DNA of 51,383 nucleotides, from positions 1 to 51,383 of the IMG/VR virus record IMGVR_UViG_3300037164_000067; one strand, given 5' to 3'. The notes below the pieces were generated by a model. The model was given only the letters and a program-made list of their open reading frames with translations, was not told where the DNA came from and ran no database searches. The stretch comes from a virus. Both the position numbers and the translations under genes were made by a program. This document shows, piece by piece, positions 32,930-40,782 of this stretch (the stretch's first letter is position 1; each line of letters opens with the position of its first letter).

Positions 32930-34855
32930 ATGAATAAAGATTTTTTTAATCAAATCAAAGAGAAAAGAGAAAAACTCGAAGAAATTAAAATAAAATTAAA
33001 AGAAAAATTTATTGGAATCGATAATGTTATTGACAAAATAATCGATTATATTTCCCTCTGGTATTTAATGCCAAATATTCAATTCAGACCACTTATAATT
33101 TCATTATGGGGTATAACTGGTGTTGGTAAAACTGATTTAGTTAGAACTCTTGTGAGCTTATTAAAATTTACTGATAAGTTCATTGAAATTCAAATGGATA
33201 TGAAAAACGATTACATGAAAAACATTGAAAGTTTTTTAGAAAGTGGTGGTATTGATACAAAAGAACCTGCAGTATTATTACTCGATGAAATTCAACGTTA
33301 TCGTACTTTAGATGAAAACGGAAAAATGCTTGAAAACAAGTATTTTAATGATGTTTGGACATTACTTTCAGATGGTAGGTTTCAAAATAATTCTGAACGT
33401 AAAGTTCAAATTATGGAAATGCTTTTTGATGAAATGTATTGGCTTGATGCAAGAGATAATGAGGAAGAACCAAAAGATATTGAATCAAAAAAAGATGAAC
33501 AATCTAATAAAATTAAAGTTTTAAAAAAACGTAGATTTAAAACCTCACATTGGACAGCAAGTAGAATAAAGAAAACTCTTAATTTAAATAATACTATTGA
33601 AGAAATAATGGAAATGGATGCAGAAGAAAGAATATTTCTGGTTCAAAATAGTTTAAAAGCTGATAATATTAATGAAGGTAAATCATATGAAAAACTTTTA
33701 ATTTTTATTTCTGGAAACTTAGATAGTGCATTCAAAATGTCGGATGAAGTTGATGATAGCGATACTGATGCTGATGTATATCATGAATTATCAAAAAGAG
33801 TTAATATTATTAATATTAAACAAGCATTATCACATCAATTTAAACCAGAACAAATTGCTCGTTTTGGAAATAATCATGTAATATATCCATGTTTAGATAA
33901 AAAATCATATTATACAATCATTAAAATGAATTGTCAAAAAATTCTTGATAAAGTAAAAAATGAGCATAATATAGATATTAAATTATCTAATGATATATAT
34001 GATATAATATATAGAAATGGTGTTTTTCCAACACAAGGTGTAAGACCAGCAATTTCAACAGTATTTAATATACTTGGAAGTAATTTACCGTATTTTATAT
34101 ATAATGCTTTTTGTGAAAACGTTAATGAGTTATATATTGAATATGAAAATAATAATTTATTTGTAAATATTAATAAAAAAATATATGAAAAAGAAATTGT
34201 TTTAGAAATTGACAATATTCATAAAAATAAATCTGTTGATGAAAGAATATTATATATTATACATGAAATTGGACATGCTATACTTTATTGTTTACTATTT
34301 GATACACCGCCAAAACAAATAAATATCAATGCTGCTGGTTTTAGTAAAGGTTTTATTATCGAACATGAATCAATTGATAATAGAACATTTTTAAGAAATC
34401 AAATAGCAATATTATTAGCTGGTTTTATTGCCGAAGAAATGGTTTTTGGTGAGGAATTTAAATCTACTGGTGCATTTGCTGATATTATAAATGCAACAGA
34501 TATTGCAGCAAGATATGTTAGACATTATGCTATGGATGGAACTATTTCTAATATATTAAAAAAAGAAGTAGATACATATTACGAATCAAATTATGATGTT
34601 GAAAAAACTAATGATATTATTGAAAATATATTAGGTGAAGAAAAGAAAAGAGCAAGAGATTTATTAAATAAACACATTACTTTATATAAAATAATTGTAA
34701 AACATTGTATTGATAATAATGATATTTCAATTGTCAATTTTTTACAATTATGTAATGAAAATGGATTAAATTTAATACAAAAAGAAATTAATGATAAATT
34801 AATTTATTCATATGATGAAAAAGTTCAACATTTTTTAAATTTAAAAAAATTGTAA
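32930..34855 (+). CDS. AAA+ ATPase fused to an M41 (FtsH-type) zinc metalloprotease
   Basis: 641 aa from the ATG at 32930. AAA+ part: SLWGITGVGKTDL (Walker A, near 58), VLLLDEIQRY (Walker B, near 107), a charged insert (about 160-235), FISGNLD (sensor 1-like), and FPTQGVRPAISTVFN, which resembles the sensor 2 G-x-R-P of Clp/Hsp100 ATPases. Protease part: IIHEIGHAILYCLLF (HExxH zinc motif near 445), LLAGFIAEEMVFGE and GAFADIINATDIAARYV, which match the M41 core with its zinc-binding Asp. There are no membrane helices. A Clp-type motor fused to an M41 peptidase differs from FtsH. Confidence 0.8.
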   Translation: MNKDFFNQIKEKREKLEEIKIKLKEKFIGIDNVIDKIIDYISLWYLMPNIQFRPLIISLWGITGVGKTDLVRTLVSLLKFTDKFIEIQMDMKNDYMKNIESFLESGGIDTKEPAVLLLDEIQRYRTLDENGKMLENKYFNDVWTLLSDGRFQNNSERKVQIMEMLFDEMYWLDARDNEEEPKDIESKKDEQSNKIKVLKKRRFKTSHWTASRIKKTLNLNNTIEEIMEMDAEERIFLVQNSLKADNINEGKSYEKLLIFISGNLDSAFKMSDEVDDSDTDADVYHELSKRVNIINIKQALSHQFKPEQIARFGNNHVIYPCLDKKSYYTIIKMNCQKILDKVKNEHNIDIKLSNDIYDIIYRNGVFPTQGVRPAISTVFNILGSNLPYFIYNAFCENVNELYIEYENNNLFVNINKKIYEKEIVLEIDNIHKNKSVDERILYIIHEIGHAILYCLLFDTPPKQININAAGFSKGFIIEHESIDNRTFLRNQIAILLAGFIAEEMVFGEEFKSTGAFADIINATDIAARYVRHYAMDGTISNILKKEVDTYYESNYDVEKTNDIIENILGEEKKRARDLLNKHITLYKIIVKHCIDNNDISIVNFLQLCNENGLNLIQKEINDKLIYSYDEKVQHFLNLKKL

Positions 34856-34857
34856 AA

Positions 34858-34884
34858 TATTTTCCTTAATTTTAAAGGAAAATA
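34858..34884 (+). terminator. Hairpin after the AAA-M41 gene
   Basis: TATTTTCCTT (34858-34867) pairs with AAGGAAAATA (34875-34884), 7-nt loop. No T run follows, so termination efficiency is uncertain. Confidence 0.5.
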
Positions 34885-34935
34885 ACATCATAAATTTTAT
34901 ATTAATATAAATTTAACACTTCTTTCTTTTTAAAA

Positions 34936-34946
34936 AAGTATTTATA
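34936..34946 (+). promoter_or_regulatory. TATTTATA-type promoter candidate
   Basis: AAGTATTTATA, 14 nt before the ATG at 34961, after a hairpin. Same sequence and spacing as at 17227-17237. Confidence 0.5.
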
Positions 34947-34960
34947 ATAAAGTCTTTATT

Positions 34961-35242
34961 ATGAATGCCGTATCATCAATTATTGCAAATGTTAGTTTAA
35001 AGAAAATAGTGGAACTAATGGCTGTTTATATTCATGAACAAGCGTTAGAAATTCGAAAAGAAAATAACATTGAAGACGGACATATAAAAATATATTCCGA
35101 TTATGTAATTTATCCAACAAATAATAACGAATATTATGCATTTCATTATGTGGTTTATATTGATAATCAAAGTGAAAGGTTTTTTATAGTATCTTGGACT
35201 CCTTCTACAGAGGATGAATTCTTAGATTCAATAAAATATTAA
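34961..35242 (+). CDS. Uncharacterised phage protein
   Basis: 93 aa, soluble, an N-terminal helix then a beta-rich part with many Tyr (YYAFHYVVYIDNQSERFF). Monocistronic, between a TATTTATA element and the next promoter. Confidence 0.65.
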   Translation: MNAVSSIIANVSLKKIVELMAVYIHEQALEIRKENNIEDGHIKIYSDYVIYPTNNNEYYAFHYVVYIDNQSERFFIVSWTPSTEDEFLDSIKY

Positions 35243-35272
35243 TTAAATTTAATTTTTTTTCGTAATATTGCA

Positions 35273-35301
35273 TTGTTATTTACAATTTTTGTATATCTTT
35301 G
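35273..35301 (+). promoter_or_regulatory. Bacteroidota-type promoter
   Basis: TTG (35273-35275), 18 nt, TATCTTTG (35294-35301). Just upstream is TTTTTCGTAATATTG (35256-35270), shared with 22952 and 43318. Drives the 35338 cluster. Confidence 0.6.
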
Positions 35302-35337
35302 TATCATTAATTATAAAAAATAAGTTGAAATAATAAT

Positions 35338-35556
35338 ATGAGTTTTAAAGGTAAAATATATAAGCAATGTCCTGAATGTGAAGGTTATGGCAAAAAAATA
35401 AATTACTTTGATTTACCAAACCCAATAGATATTGGAATAATCTCATTACATATAATGGAGATAAAAACTGAAAGAAAAACAAAAGCGGGAAGAAATTATT
35501 TAGAAAAAGAATTATGTGAAATGTGTGATGGTGTTGGAATGTGTTGGCAATTTTAA
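35338..35556 (+). CDS. Small zinc-binding protein with DnaJ-type cysteine motifs
   Basis: 72 aa with CPECEGYG near residue 11 and CEMCDGVG near residue 61: two C-x-x-C-x-G-x-G motifs, as in the zinc region of DnaJ. Together they could form one zinc site. No J-domain. First gene of a cluster running to 37657. Confidence 0.7.
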   Translation: MSFKGKIYKQCPECEGYGKKINYFDLPNPIDIGIISLHIMEIKTERKTKAGRNYLEKELCEMCDGVGMCWQF

Positions 35557-35581
35557 TAATAAGCTATAATTAAAAAATAAT

Positions 35582-36151
35582 ATGGAAGAAGAAAAATTAC
35601 TTGAATATAAAATGTATTTCTTCACAATTTACCAACTTACTGGTATTCAGGCTGGTATACAATGTGGTCATGCAGCACTTGAATATGCTAATAAATATGG
35701 GAGTGATGAAGAATTTATCATTTTTGTAAGAAATTGGAAAACTTGGATTATCTTAAATGGTGGTACTACAAATGAACGTAGAGATATTGAAGGTATTGTT
35801 ATGGGTAGTTTAAATCAAATTGCTGATGATTTACAACAAAACGATATACAATTTTCTTATTTTCAAGAACCAGACCTTAATGATGCACTTACTGCATTGT
35901 GTTTTATCGTAGATGAACGAGTATTTAACAGAAAAGATTATCCAGATTTTGTGGATTATATTCTTGATATTAAAATGTATCCCGAAGCAAAAGAAGCAGC
36001 ACCTGCAGAAAATATAATTATGCTTAAAACACAAAGCATGGAAAAACTACAAGAAATGTTTCCAGAATATTATAAAGAATGGGTACGCTTCATTGGTGGG
36101 ATTAAGAACGTATTCTTACGTGAATTAATTAGAGATAAAAAACTAGCATGA
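35582..36151 (+). CDS. Peptidyl-tRNA hydrolase 2-like protein
   Basis: 189 aa. MYFFTIYQLTGIQAGIQCGHAALEYA near the N-terminus (read here as TGIQAGIQCGHAA plus LEYA) and YFQEPDLNDALTALCFI near residue 97 match the PTH2 fold (G-x-x-AGQ-x-AHA and EPDL...TA). Canonical PTH2 has a Gln-Cys/Ala-x-His-Ala site like the one here. The C-terminal 60 residues are an extra helical part. It might release peptidyl-tRNA or bind tRNA; activity is not proven. Confidence 0.65.
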   Translation: MEEEKLLEYKMYFFTIYQLTGIQAGIQCGHAALEYANKYGSDEEFIIFVRNWKTWIILNGGTTNERRDIEGIVMGSLNQIADDLQQNDIQFSYFQEPDLNDALTALCFIVDERVFNRKDYPDFVDYILDIKMYPEAKEAAPAENIIMLKTQSMEKLQEMFPEYYKEWVRFIGGIKNVFLRELIRDKKLA

Positions 36152-36152
36152 T

Positions 36153-36740
36153 ATGATACGTAAAATTTTAAATTTACCTAATAAAACACAAAAAGCATTT
36201 CTTCAGAATAATAAAGAAATTGTTTTGAAGAAATGTGATGTTATTGCACGTAAAGAAATTGAAGAACAGCAAGATAATAAACTTTTTCATGATGGTCAGT
36301 GTCCAATATGTAAAAGTAGAAAAAATATTATAAATCGAATTGTTTGTGTTCAAAATACTGGCAATATTAATATTAAAATAAGTTTTATTAATATCAAAGG
36401 TATTATGATAATAAATACACGTGAAATAAACCATTGTAATTCATGTAGTAATGAATGGGAAAAATATAAAACCAAACCAATATCTCAAACTAATATATTA
36501 TATATTGCTTTTAAATATTTAAAAGATATTTTAAATAATCCGGAAAATAAACGTGATTGGAAAATGGAAACCATACAGGTTTTTGAAAATTCATATGCAG
36601 AAACCCTATATGAACTTAATAAATGGATAAGAACTGATATAAAATTATCTGTTTTAAGACAACATTATAAATCGATTTATGATAAATCAAGATTTCCACA
36701 AGTTTCTCAATCATTTATTGATAAATATATTAAAGAATAA
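36153..36740 (+). CDS. Protein with zinc-ribbon-like domain
   Basis: 195 aa. CPICKS (near 50) and HCNSCSNEW (near 91) give a two-pair Cys site around a beta-rich stretch, typical of a zinc ribbon. The C-terminal half is helical. It starts 1 nt after the PTH2-like gene. Possibly nucleic-acid binding; no family recognised. Confidence 0.6.
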   Translation: MIRKILNLPNKTQKAFLQNNKEIVLKKCDVIARKEIEEQQDNKLFHDGQCPICKSRKNIINRIVCVQNTGNINIKISFINIKGIMIINTREINHCNSCSNEWEKYKTKPISQTNILYIAFKYLKDILNNPENKRDWKMETIQVFENSYAETLYELNKWIRTDIKLSVLRQHYKSIYDKSRFPQVSQSFIDKYIKE

Positions 36741-36759
36741 AAAAAGATTTTAAAAAATT

Positions 36760-37134
36760 ATGAAATATCCATTTGAATTTAGTGAATTATTATTAACTGA
36801 TATACTTCTTAAAGAATTTGGATTTATAAATTGGTCTGATGATTGTGGAGATTCTAATCATTCTTCAATAACACTTGCAAGAGTAAAAATTGAAATTCAT
36901 AAAACAGATGAATTAAGTGATGGCGGTGTAGGAAGTTATGCAAAACCAGAATATTCTTCTGCTCATTTTACTAATAAAGATTTTCATCCAATGTATTTTC
37001 TTCATGATTTATATGAATATATTATATCATTTAATAATGAAGAAGTTATTTTAGAATTTTTAGAATTATGTAAAAAAAATAATACATATGTTTATATTGA
37101 ATCATATATTAATTATATGACAACAAAAAAATAA
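36760..37134 (+). CDS. Uncharacterised phage protein
   Basis: 124 aa, acidic and soluble (FEFSELLLTDILLKEFGF, DDCGDSNHSS). 19 nt after the zinc-ribbon gene. No motif recognised. Confidence 0.6.
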   Translation: MKYPFEFSELLLTDILLKEFGFINWSDDCGDSNHSSITLARVKIEIHKTDELSDGGVGSYAKPEYSSAHFTNKDFHPMYFLHDLYEYIISFNNEEVILEFLELCKKNNTYVYIESYINYMTTKK

Positions 37135-37159
37135 CCTTTAAAGCAGATTCAAATGAAAA

Positions 37160-37657
37160 GTGAAGAAAAAATTAACAAAATTTAATAATTTATCTCATAG
37201 AGATTTATGTGTTAAAGCTGCTAAATATCTTAGATATACTGGAATTCATTCATTTCATAAATGTCAATATGTTGTATGTGAATTAGACCGTGTTGGTGAA
37301 TGTCCAGATGCATTTGGAATTTCAAGTCGTTCAACACAATTAATTGAAGTTAAAATGTCTCGTTCTGATTTTCTTGTAGATAAGAAAAAATATTGGCGAA
37401 AATATCCTGAACTAGGACTAGGCGAATTTAGAAGTTATATGTGTCCAATTGGAATTATAAAAGAAAATGATTTACCTGAAAAATGGGGACTTCTTTATGT
37501 CTCAAATGAAGGTAAAATAACTATAATTAAAAATCCTGAAATACAATCTAATAACTATAAAGAAGAACGTTGTATTTTATTATCTCTTTTAAGAAGAGAG
37601 GGTATTATGCCTAGAGTTTTTAGTTATAGGAAATATAAAATAGATATTGTTTCTTAA
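37160..37657 (+). CDS. PD-(D/E)XK nuclease-fold protein (MmcB-like)
   Basis: 165 aa with a GTG start at 37160; a TGA lies in frame two codons upstream and the only nearby ATG is in another frame. ECPDAFGISSRSTQLIEVKM gives the PD...(E)-V-K catalytic pattern near residues 48-68, followed by SRSDFLVDKKKYWR and KWGLLYV, as in a widespread phage and proteobacterial family of restriction-like nucleases. Likely a DNA-processing enzyme; substrate unknown. Confidence 0.7.
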   Translation: MKKKLTKFNNLSHRDLCVKAAKYLRYTGIHSFHKCQYVVCELDRVGECPDAFGISSRSTQLIEVKMSRSDFLVDKKKYWRKYPELGLGEFRSYMCPIGIIKENDLPEKWGLLYVSNEGKITIIKNPEIQSNNYKEERCILLSLLRREGIMPRVFSYRKYKIDIVS

Positions 37658-37669
37658 AAGAATTATTAA

Positions 37670-38515
37670 TTATAATTTAATTATATACCAATCCTTATAC
37701 TTTCCTTTATTAATTTTTATATTATATTTGTACGTATTACAAAAAGATTCTCTAGGTAATTTTAACTTTTTTAATTCTTTTTTAATATTACTTTTGAATT
37801 TATAAATTAATTCATTATTTTGATTATAAATTTCATAATTATTAGAATGTGCCATACTCATTTTCTGTTTAGCTTCTTCAGAAAATTTTTTTCCTAATTG
37901 AGCAATACTCATTTTTTTCTTAATTTCATCACTAAATTTCATTCCCAAGTTTCTACCCTTACTTGCGATACACATTTTTAATATTGATTCTTTAGTATGT
38001 TTTTTTCCTAACTGAGCCATTCTCATTTTTTGTTTGGTTTCATCAGAACGTTTTTGTCCTCTATTTTTATTAGCAACCAATAATATACTTTCTTTTGTGT
38101 GTTTTCTACCCTTACTTGCAATACTTAATTTTTGTTTGGTTTCATCAGAATGATGTTTACCCAACCAATATTTATTATCTTTCATAAATATACGCATTCT
38201 TTCCCTAAATTTTTCATTAAATTTAAAATGGTCACCACCATCTGTTAAATTCATACCATTTTTAGTGTCAAAACAATTAAATTGTTTAATATAATATTTT
38301 TCTAATTCATTAAGTTTCGATTCTTCGCATTCACAAATTATTTCAAATTCATGGGCATTCCAACCATATTTTATGATTGAATTATATAATTTAGGTTGTC
38401 TTTTACATTTTGTACTTTTATATGAATTTAATCTACGATTTATATCAACAGACTGACCAATATAAATCTTTCCAGTAGGTGAAGTTATTTTATAAATTCC
38501 GCATATTTTATTCAT
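37670..38515 (-). CDS. GIY-YIG homing endonuclease with NUMOD3 repeats (copy 1)
   Basis: 281 aa. GIYKITSPTGKIYIGQS near residue 6, the Arg of INRRLNSY and Glu of LNELEKYYI form the GIY-YIG nuclease. Residues about 115-225 hold several NUMOD3 repeats (GRKHTKESI, GKKHTKESI, GKKFSEEAK), a DNA-binding array. A C-terminal NUMOD1-like part follows. The small gene 38508-38660 precedes it and overlaps by 8 nt. It is clearly paralogous to 42267-43100. Confidence 0.9.
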   Translation of the reverse strand: MNKICGIYKITSPTGKIYIGQSVDINRRLNSYKSTKCKRQPKLYNSIIKYGWNAHEFEIICECEESKLNELEKYYIKQFNCFDTKNGMNLTDGGDHFKFNEKFRERMRIFMKDNKYWLGKHHSDETKQKLSIASKGRKHTKESILLVANKNRGQKRSDETKQKMRMAQLGKKHTKESILKMCIASKGRNLGMKFSDEIKKKMSIAQLGKKFSEEAKQKMSMAHSNNYEIYNQNNELIYKFKSNIKKELKKLKLPRESFCNTYKYNIKINKGKYKDWYIIKL

Positions 38516-38660
38516 TATTTAAATTATTTTTCATATCTTTGGTTATTAAATCTAAAATTAGTTGTGTAACGGTAGTAAATTCAGTCTTAGCTTTCTTTCT
38601 AAGATATACTAATTGTTTAGAATGAATTCTGAATGTGTAAAAAATTTTATTTTCTTTCAT
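38508..38660 (-). CDS. Ribbon-helix-helix-like small protein paired with the GIY-YIG gene (copy 1)
   Basis: 50 aa: a strand-like start (KIFYTFRIHSKQ), helix 1 (LVYLRKKAKTE), a turn (FTTVT) and helix 2 (QLILDLITKDM), the order of Arc/CopG-type ribbon-helix-helix proteins. It ends 8 nt inside the GIY-YIG gene. Copy 2 at 43093-43245 is the same length, has the same TEFTTVTQLILDL-type core, and overlaps its own GIY-YIG gene by the same 8 nt. A TATTTATC element lies 19 nt upstream. Confidence 0.65.
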   Translation of the reverse strand: MKENKIFYTFRIHSKQLVYLRKKAKTEFTTVTQLILDLITKDMKNNLNNE

Positions 38661-38679
38661 ATTGTCTACATATTATGTA

Positions 38680-38690
38680 GATAAATACTG
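38680..38690 (-). promoter_or_regulatory. TATTTATA-type promoter candidate
   Basis: Minus strand CAGTATTTATC, 19 nt before the 38660 start codon. Confidence 0.4.
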
Positions 38691-38727
38691 TATTTATTTA
38701 AAAAATTTCTATATTTGTAAAAAATAA

Positions 38728-38759
38728 TTGCGTTAAAAGAAAAATAATAATTATCTTTG
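38728..38759 (+). promoter_or_regulatory. Bacteroidota-type promoter
   Basis: TTG (38728-38730), 21 nt, TATCTTTG (38752-38759), 20 nt to the ATG at 38780. Drives the Nudix/Dda cluster. Confidence 0.65.
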
Positions 38760-38779
38760 TATTATAAATTATAAAAATT

Positions 38780-39343
38780 ATGAAAGATAAAACAATTTGG
38801 AATTACTTTAATGAAAGTATTGACTATCCATCAGAAGTGGCACATAATCCAATTCCTTATGGAACTATTTGGTGTTATATATCTTCAACATTTTTAAATG
38901 AATTTATTAATTATGTTAATCCGATTAAGTGTTATTTAATCGATAGATATACACCAGATGATGAAAAAGTCGATGATAATCATACAAAAGGTGAATTAAA
39001 AGATAAAATTTTATTAGGTAAAAACGAAATGTTTCATACTGAATTAAATTGTTTTAGAGATGATATTGTTATTCTTGCTGAAATTGAAGCAGAAAATTAT
39101 GATTCTAATAATAAACCAAATAAATTTATGTTTTTTTATTTCGATGAAGATGTTTCGGATTGTTGTGTTGGTAAATTTAAAACTAATGATTCAAAAGAAG
39201 AAGTTATTCAATCAATAATTAATTGGTTAGAAAGAGAAAAATTAAATAATATAGGTGAAATAGTTAAAGAACATACTGAGAGTGGAATTATTAATTATAT
39301 TGAACTTCCATTATCTTTTATTAATGGTTGGGTTAAATTTTAA
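38780..39343 (+). CDS. Uncharacterised phage protein
   Basis: 187 aa, acidic, soluble, with regular strands and helices (GTIWCYISSTFLNEFI; FMFFYFDEDVSDCCVG). First gene after a clear promoter and 3 nt before the Nudix gene, so probably functionally linked to it. No family recognised. Confidence 0.65.
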   Translation: MKDKTIWNYFNESIDYPSEVAHNPIPYGTIWCYISSTFLNEFINYVNPIKCYLIDRYTPDDEKVDDNHTKGELKDKILLGKNEMFHTELNCFRDDIVILAEIEAENYDSNNKPNKFMFFYFDEDVSDCCVGKFKTNDSKEEVIQSIINWLEREKLNNIGEIVKEHTESGIINYIELPLSFINGWVKF

Positions 39344-39346
39344 TTT

Positions 39347-39940
39347 ATGAATAAGCCTATATTTAATAATGTTCCTAATGAACATCTAATAATTAAACAT
39401 AAATCAAATCAAGGTATTATAAATCTTGATTATTGGATAAGTAGGTCTATTGCAACAGTTGGAGTTGTATTAATTATTCCATTAGTTGGTGGAATGCATG
39501 TACTTATTACCCAAAGGTCAAATAAAATGCGTGATGAAAAAAATAAATATTGCTTACCGTATGGTTATGTTGACTTTAATGAAAATATTTTTGAATCAAT
39601 GATAAGAGAAGTATATGAAGAAACCAGTTTATATCTTCCAGATTATAATGACTTACTAATCACAAATAATAATGAAAAACCTATAGAAATCAGAGATAAT
39701 CCGGGCAATCATCGCCAAAATGTTTCATTTATATATCTTTCAGTATATGATTTTCATGAACATCTTGAAAGACTTCCAATTTATGTTGAAAATTATTCAA
39801 ATAATGAAACAAAATTAGCTCAATGGATATCAATTTCAGATTTTTATTGTAAATATGATAAAAAACTTAATTGGGCATTTAATCATAATGAAACAATAAA
39901 AAAAGCAATCGAATTTTATCAAAGTAATTATATAAAATGA
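39347..39940 (+). CDS. Nudix hydrolase
   Basis: 197 aa. The Nudix box reads GYVDFNENIFESMIREVYEE followed by TSL (near residues 76-98), matching G-x5-E-x7-REUXEE-x-G with Ser instead of the last Gly. The strand before it (VLITQRS) and PYGY fit the fold. Nudix enzymes cleave nucleoside diphosphates linked to another group (dNTPs, NAD, ADP-ribose, RNA caps). The substrate cannot be read from sequence; a NADAR gene lies 4 kb downstream. Confidence 0.85.
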   Translation: MNKPIFNNVPNEHLIIKHKSNQGIINLDYWISRSIATVGVVLIIPLVGGMHVLITQRSNKMRDEKNKYCLPYGYVDFNENIFESMIREVYEETSLYLPDYNDLLITNNNEKPIEIRDNPGNHRQNVSFIYLSVYDFHEHLERLPIYVENYSNNETKLAQWISISDFYCKYDKKLNWAFNHNETIKKAIEFYQSNYIK

Positions 39941-39947
39941 TTGAAAT

Positions 39948-40115
39948 ATGAAAATACATTATGCTACTGCAATAAATGGAAATGAAAGTGATACAGAAAC
40001 TTATTATTCGTTAACAGCTTGTGGAATGGAATTTTATGAAGAATGGACATCTATTAAAGAAGCCGTAACATGTAAAAAGTGTTTAAAAAAATTAAAAATT
40101 ACATCTGAAAATTAA
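39948..40115 (+). CDS. Small zinc-binding phage protein (55 aa)
   Basis: ATG at 39948, TAA at 40113-40115. It reads MKIHYATAINGNES, SLTACGMEF, then AVTCKKCLKKL: one His/Cys near the front and a C-x-x-C near the end, the typical layout of tiny phage zinc proteins. It starts 8 nt after the Nudix gene. Confidence 0.65.
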   Translation: MKIHYATAINGNESDTETYYSLTACGMEFYEEWTSIKEAVTCKKCLKKLKITSEN

Positions 40116-40125
40116 TAGTTAAAAT

Positions 40126-40536
40126 ATGAAAAGCAATGAAAAATTATTAAATGAAGCATATCAAAGACTTTGGGATGCAATGAATGAATTAAAAATAATT
40201 TTAATTAAAAAAGAAACAATAAAAGAATTTCCAATAACTGAAAAAACTTTATTATCTTTAGGTTTTGAAAGAGAAGATGTTTCTGCAGAAGAATCTGGAA
40301 ACACACCTTATTATTATTTTGTATATAATCTAAAAAATGAAAGAGCAATACTGATTTCATGTGCAAATGATGAATGTAAAGATAATACTGATAGTGATGT
40401 TTATGACCATATTGATTATGATAGTAGATGTAATAATTATACTGTTGAATTCTTTAATGAAGAAGATGCTGGATATATCGATAATGCAAATGTATTGGAA
40501 AGTTTAATTAGTGCTTTAAAATGTCTTAAAAAATAA
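40126..40536 (+). CDS. Uncharacterised acidic phage protein
   Basis: 136 aa, soluble, four Cys residues scattered, acidic middle (DDECKDNTDSDVYDHID split by a loop). Ten nt after the small zinc protein gene. Family unknown. Confidence 0.6.
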   Translation: MKSNEKLLNEAYQRLWDAMNELKIILIKKETIKEFPITEKTLLSLGFEREDVSAEESGNTPYYYFVYNLKNERAILISCANDECKDNTDSDVYDHIDYDSRCNNYTVEFFNEEDAGYIDNANVLESLISALKCLKK

Positions 40537-40539
40537 AGA

Positions 40540-40782
40540 ATGGAATATACAATTAAAATAGAAGAATTAATTAAAAAACCAATCATTAGAAACGATAAAT
40601 TTCCAGATTTCTTAAATAAAATGACAGATGAAGAAATCAAACAATTTGAAAAAGAAGTTGCATATAATTTATCAGAAGATAATATTGAACCAAAATTTCC
40701 TGATTGGAATGCAGCATTTATGGCAAAAATAATAGATAGACATATTTTATATAATTTATTTAGTTTAGCTAATACAAAATGA
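40540..40782 (+). CDS. Small uncharacterised phage protein
   Basis: 80 aa, helical, charged (MTDEEIKQFEKEVAYNL). Three nt after the previous gene and overlapping the Dda-like helicase start by 4 nt; possibly a helicase partner by position only. Confidence 0.6.
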   Translation: MEYTIKIEELIKKPIIRNDKFPDFLNKMTDEEIKQFEKEVAYNLSEDNIEPKFPDWNAAFMAKIIDRHILYNLFSLANTK

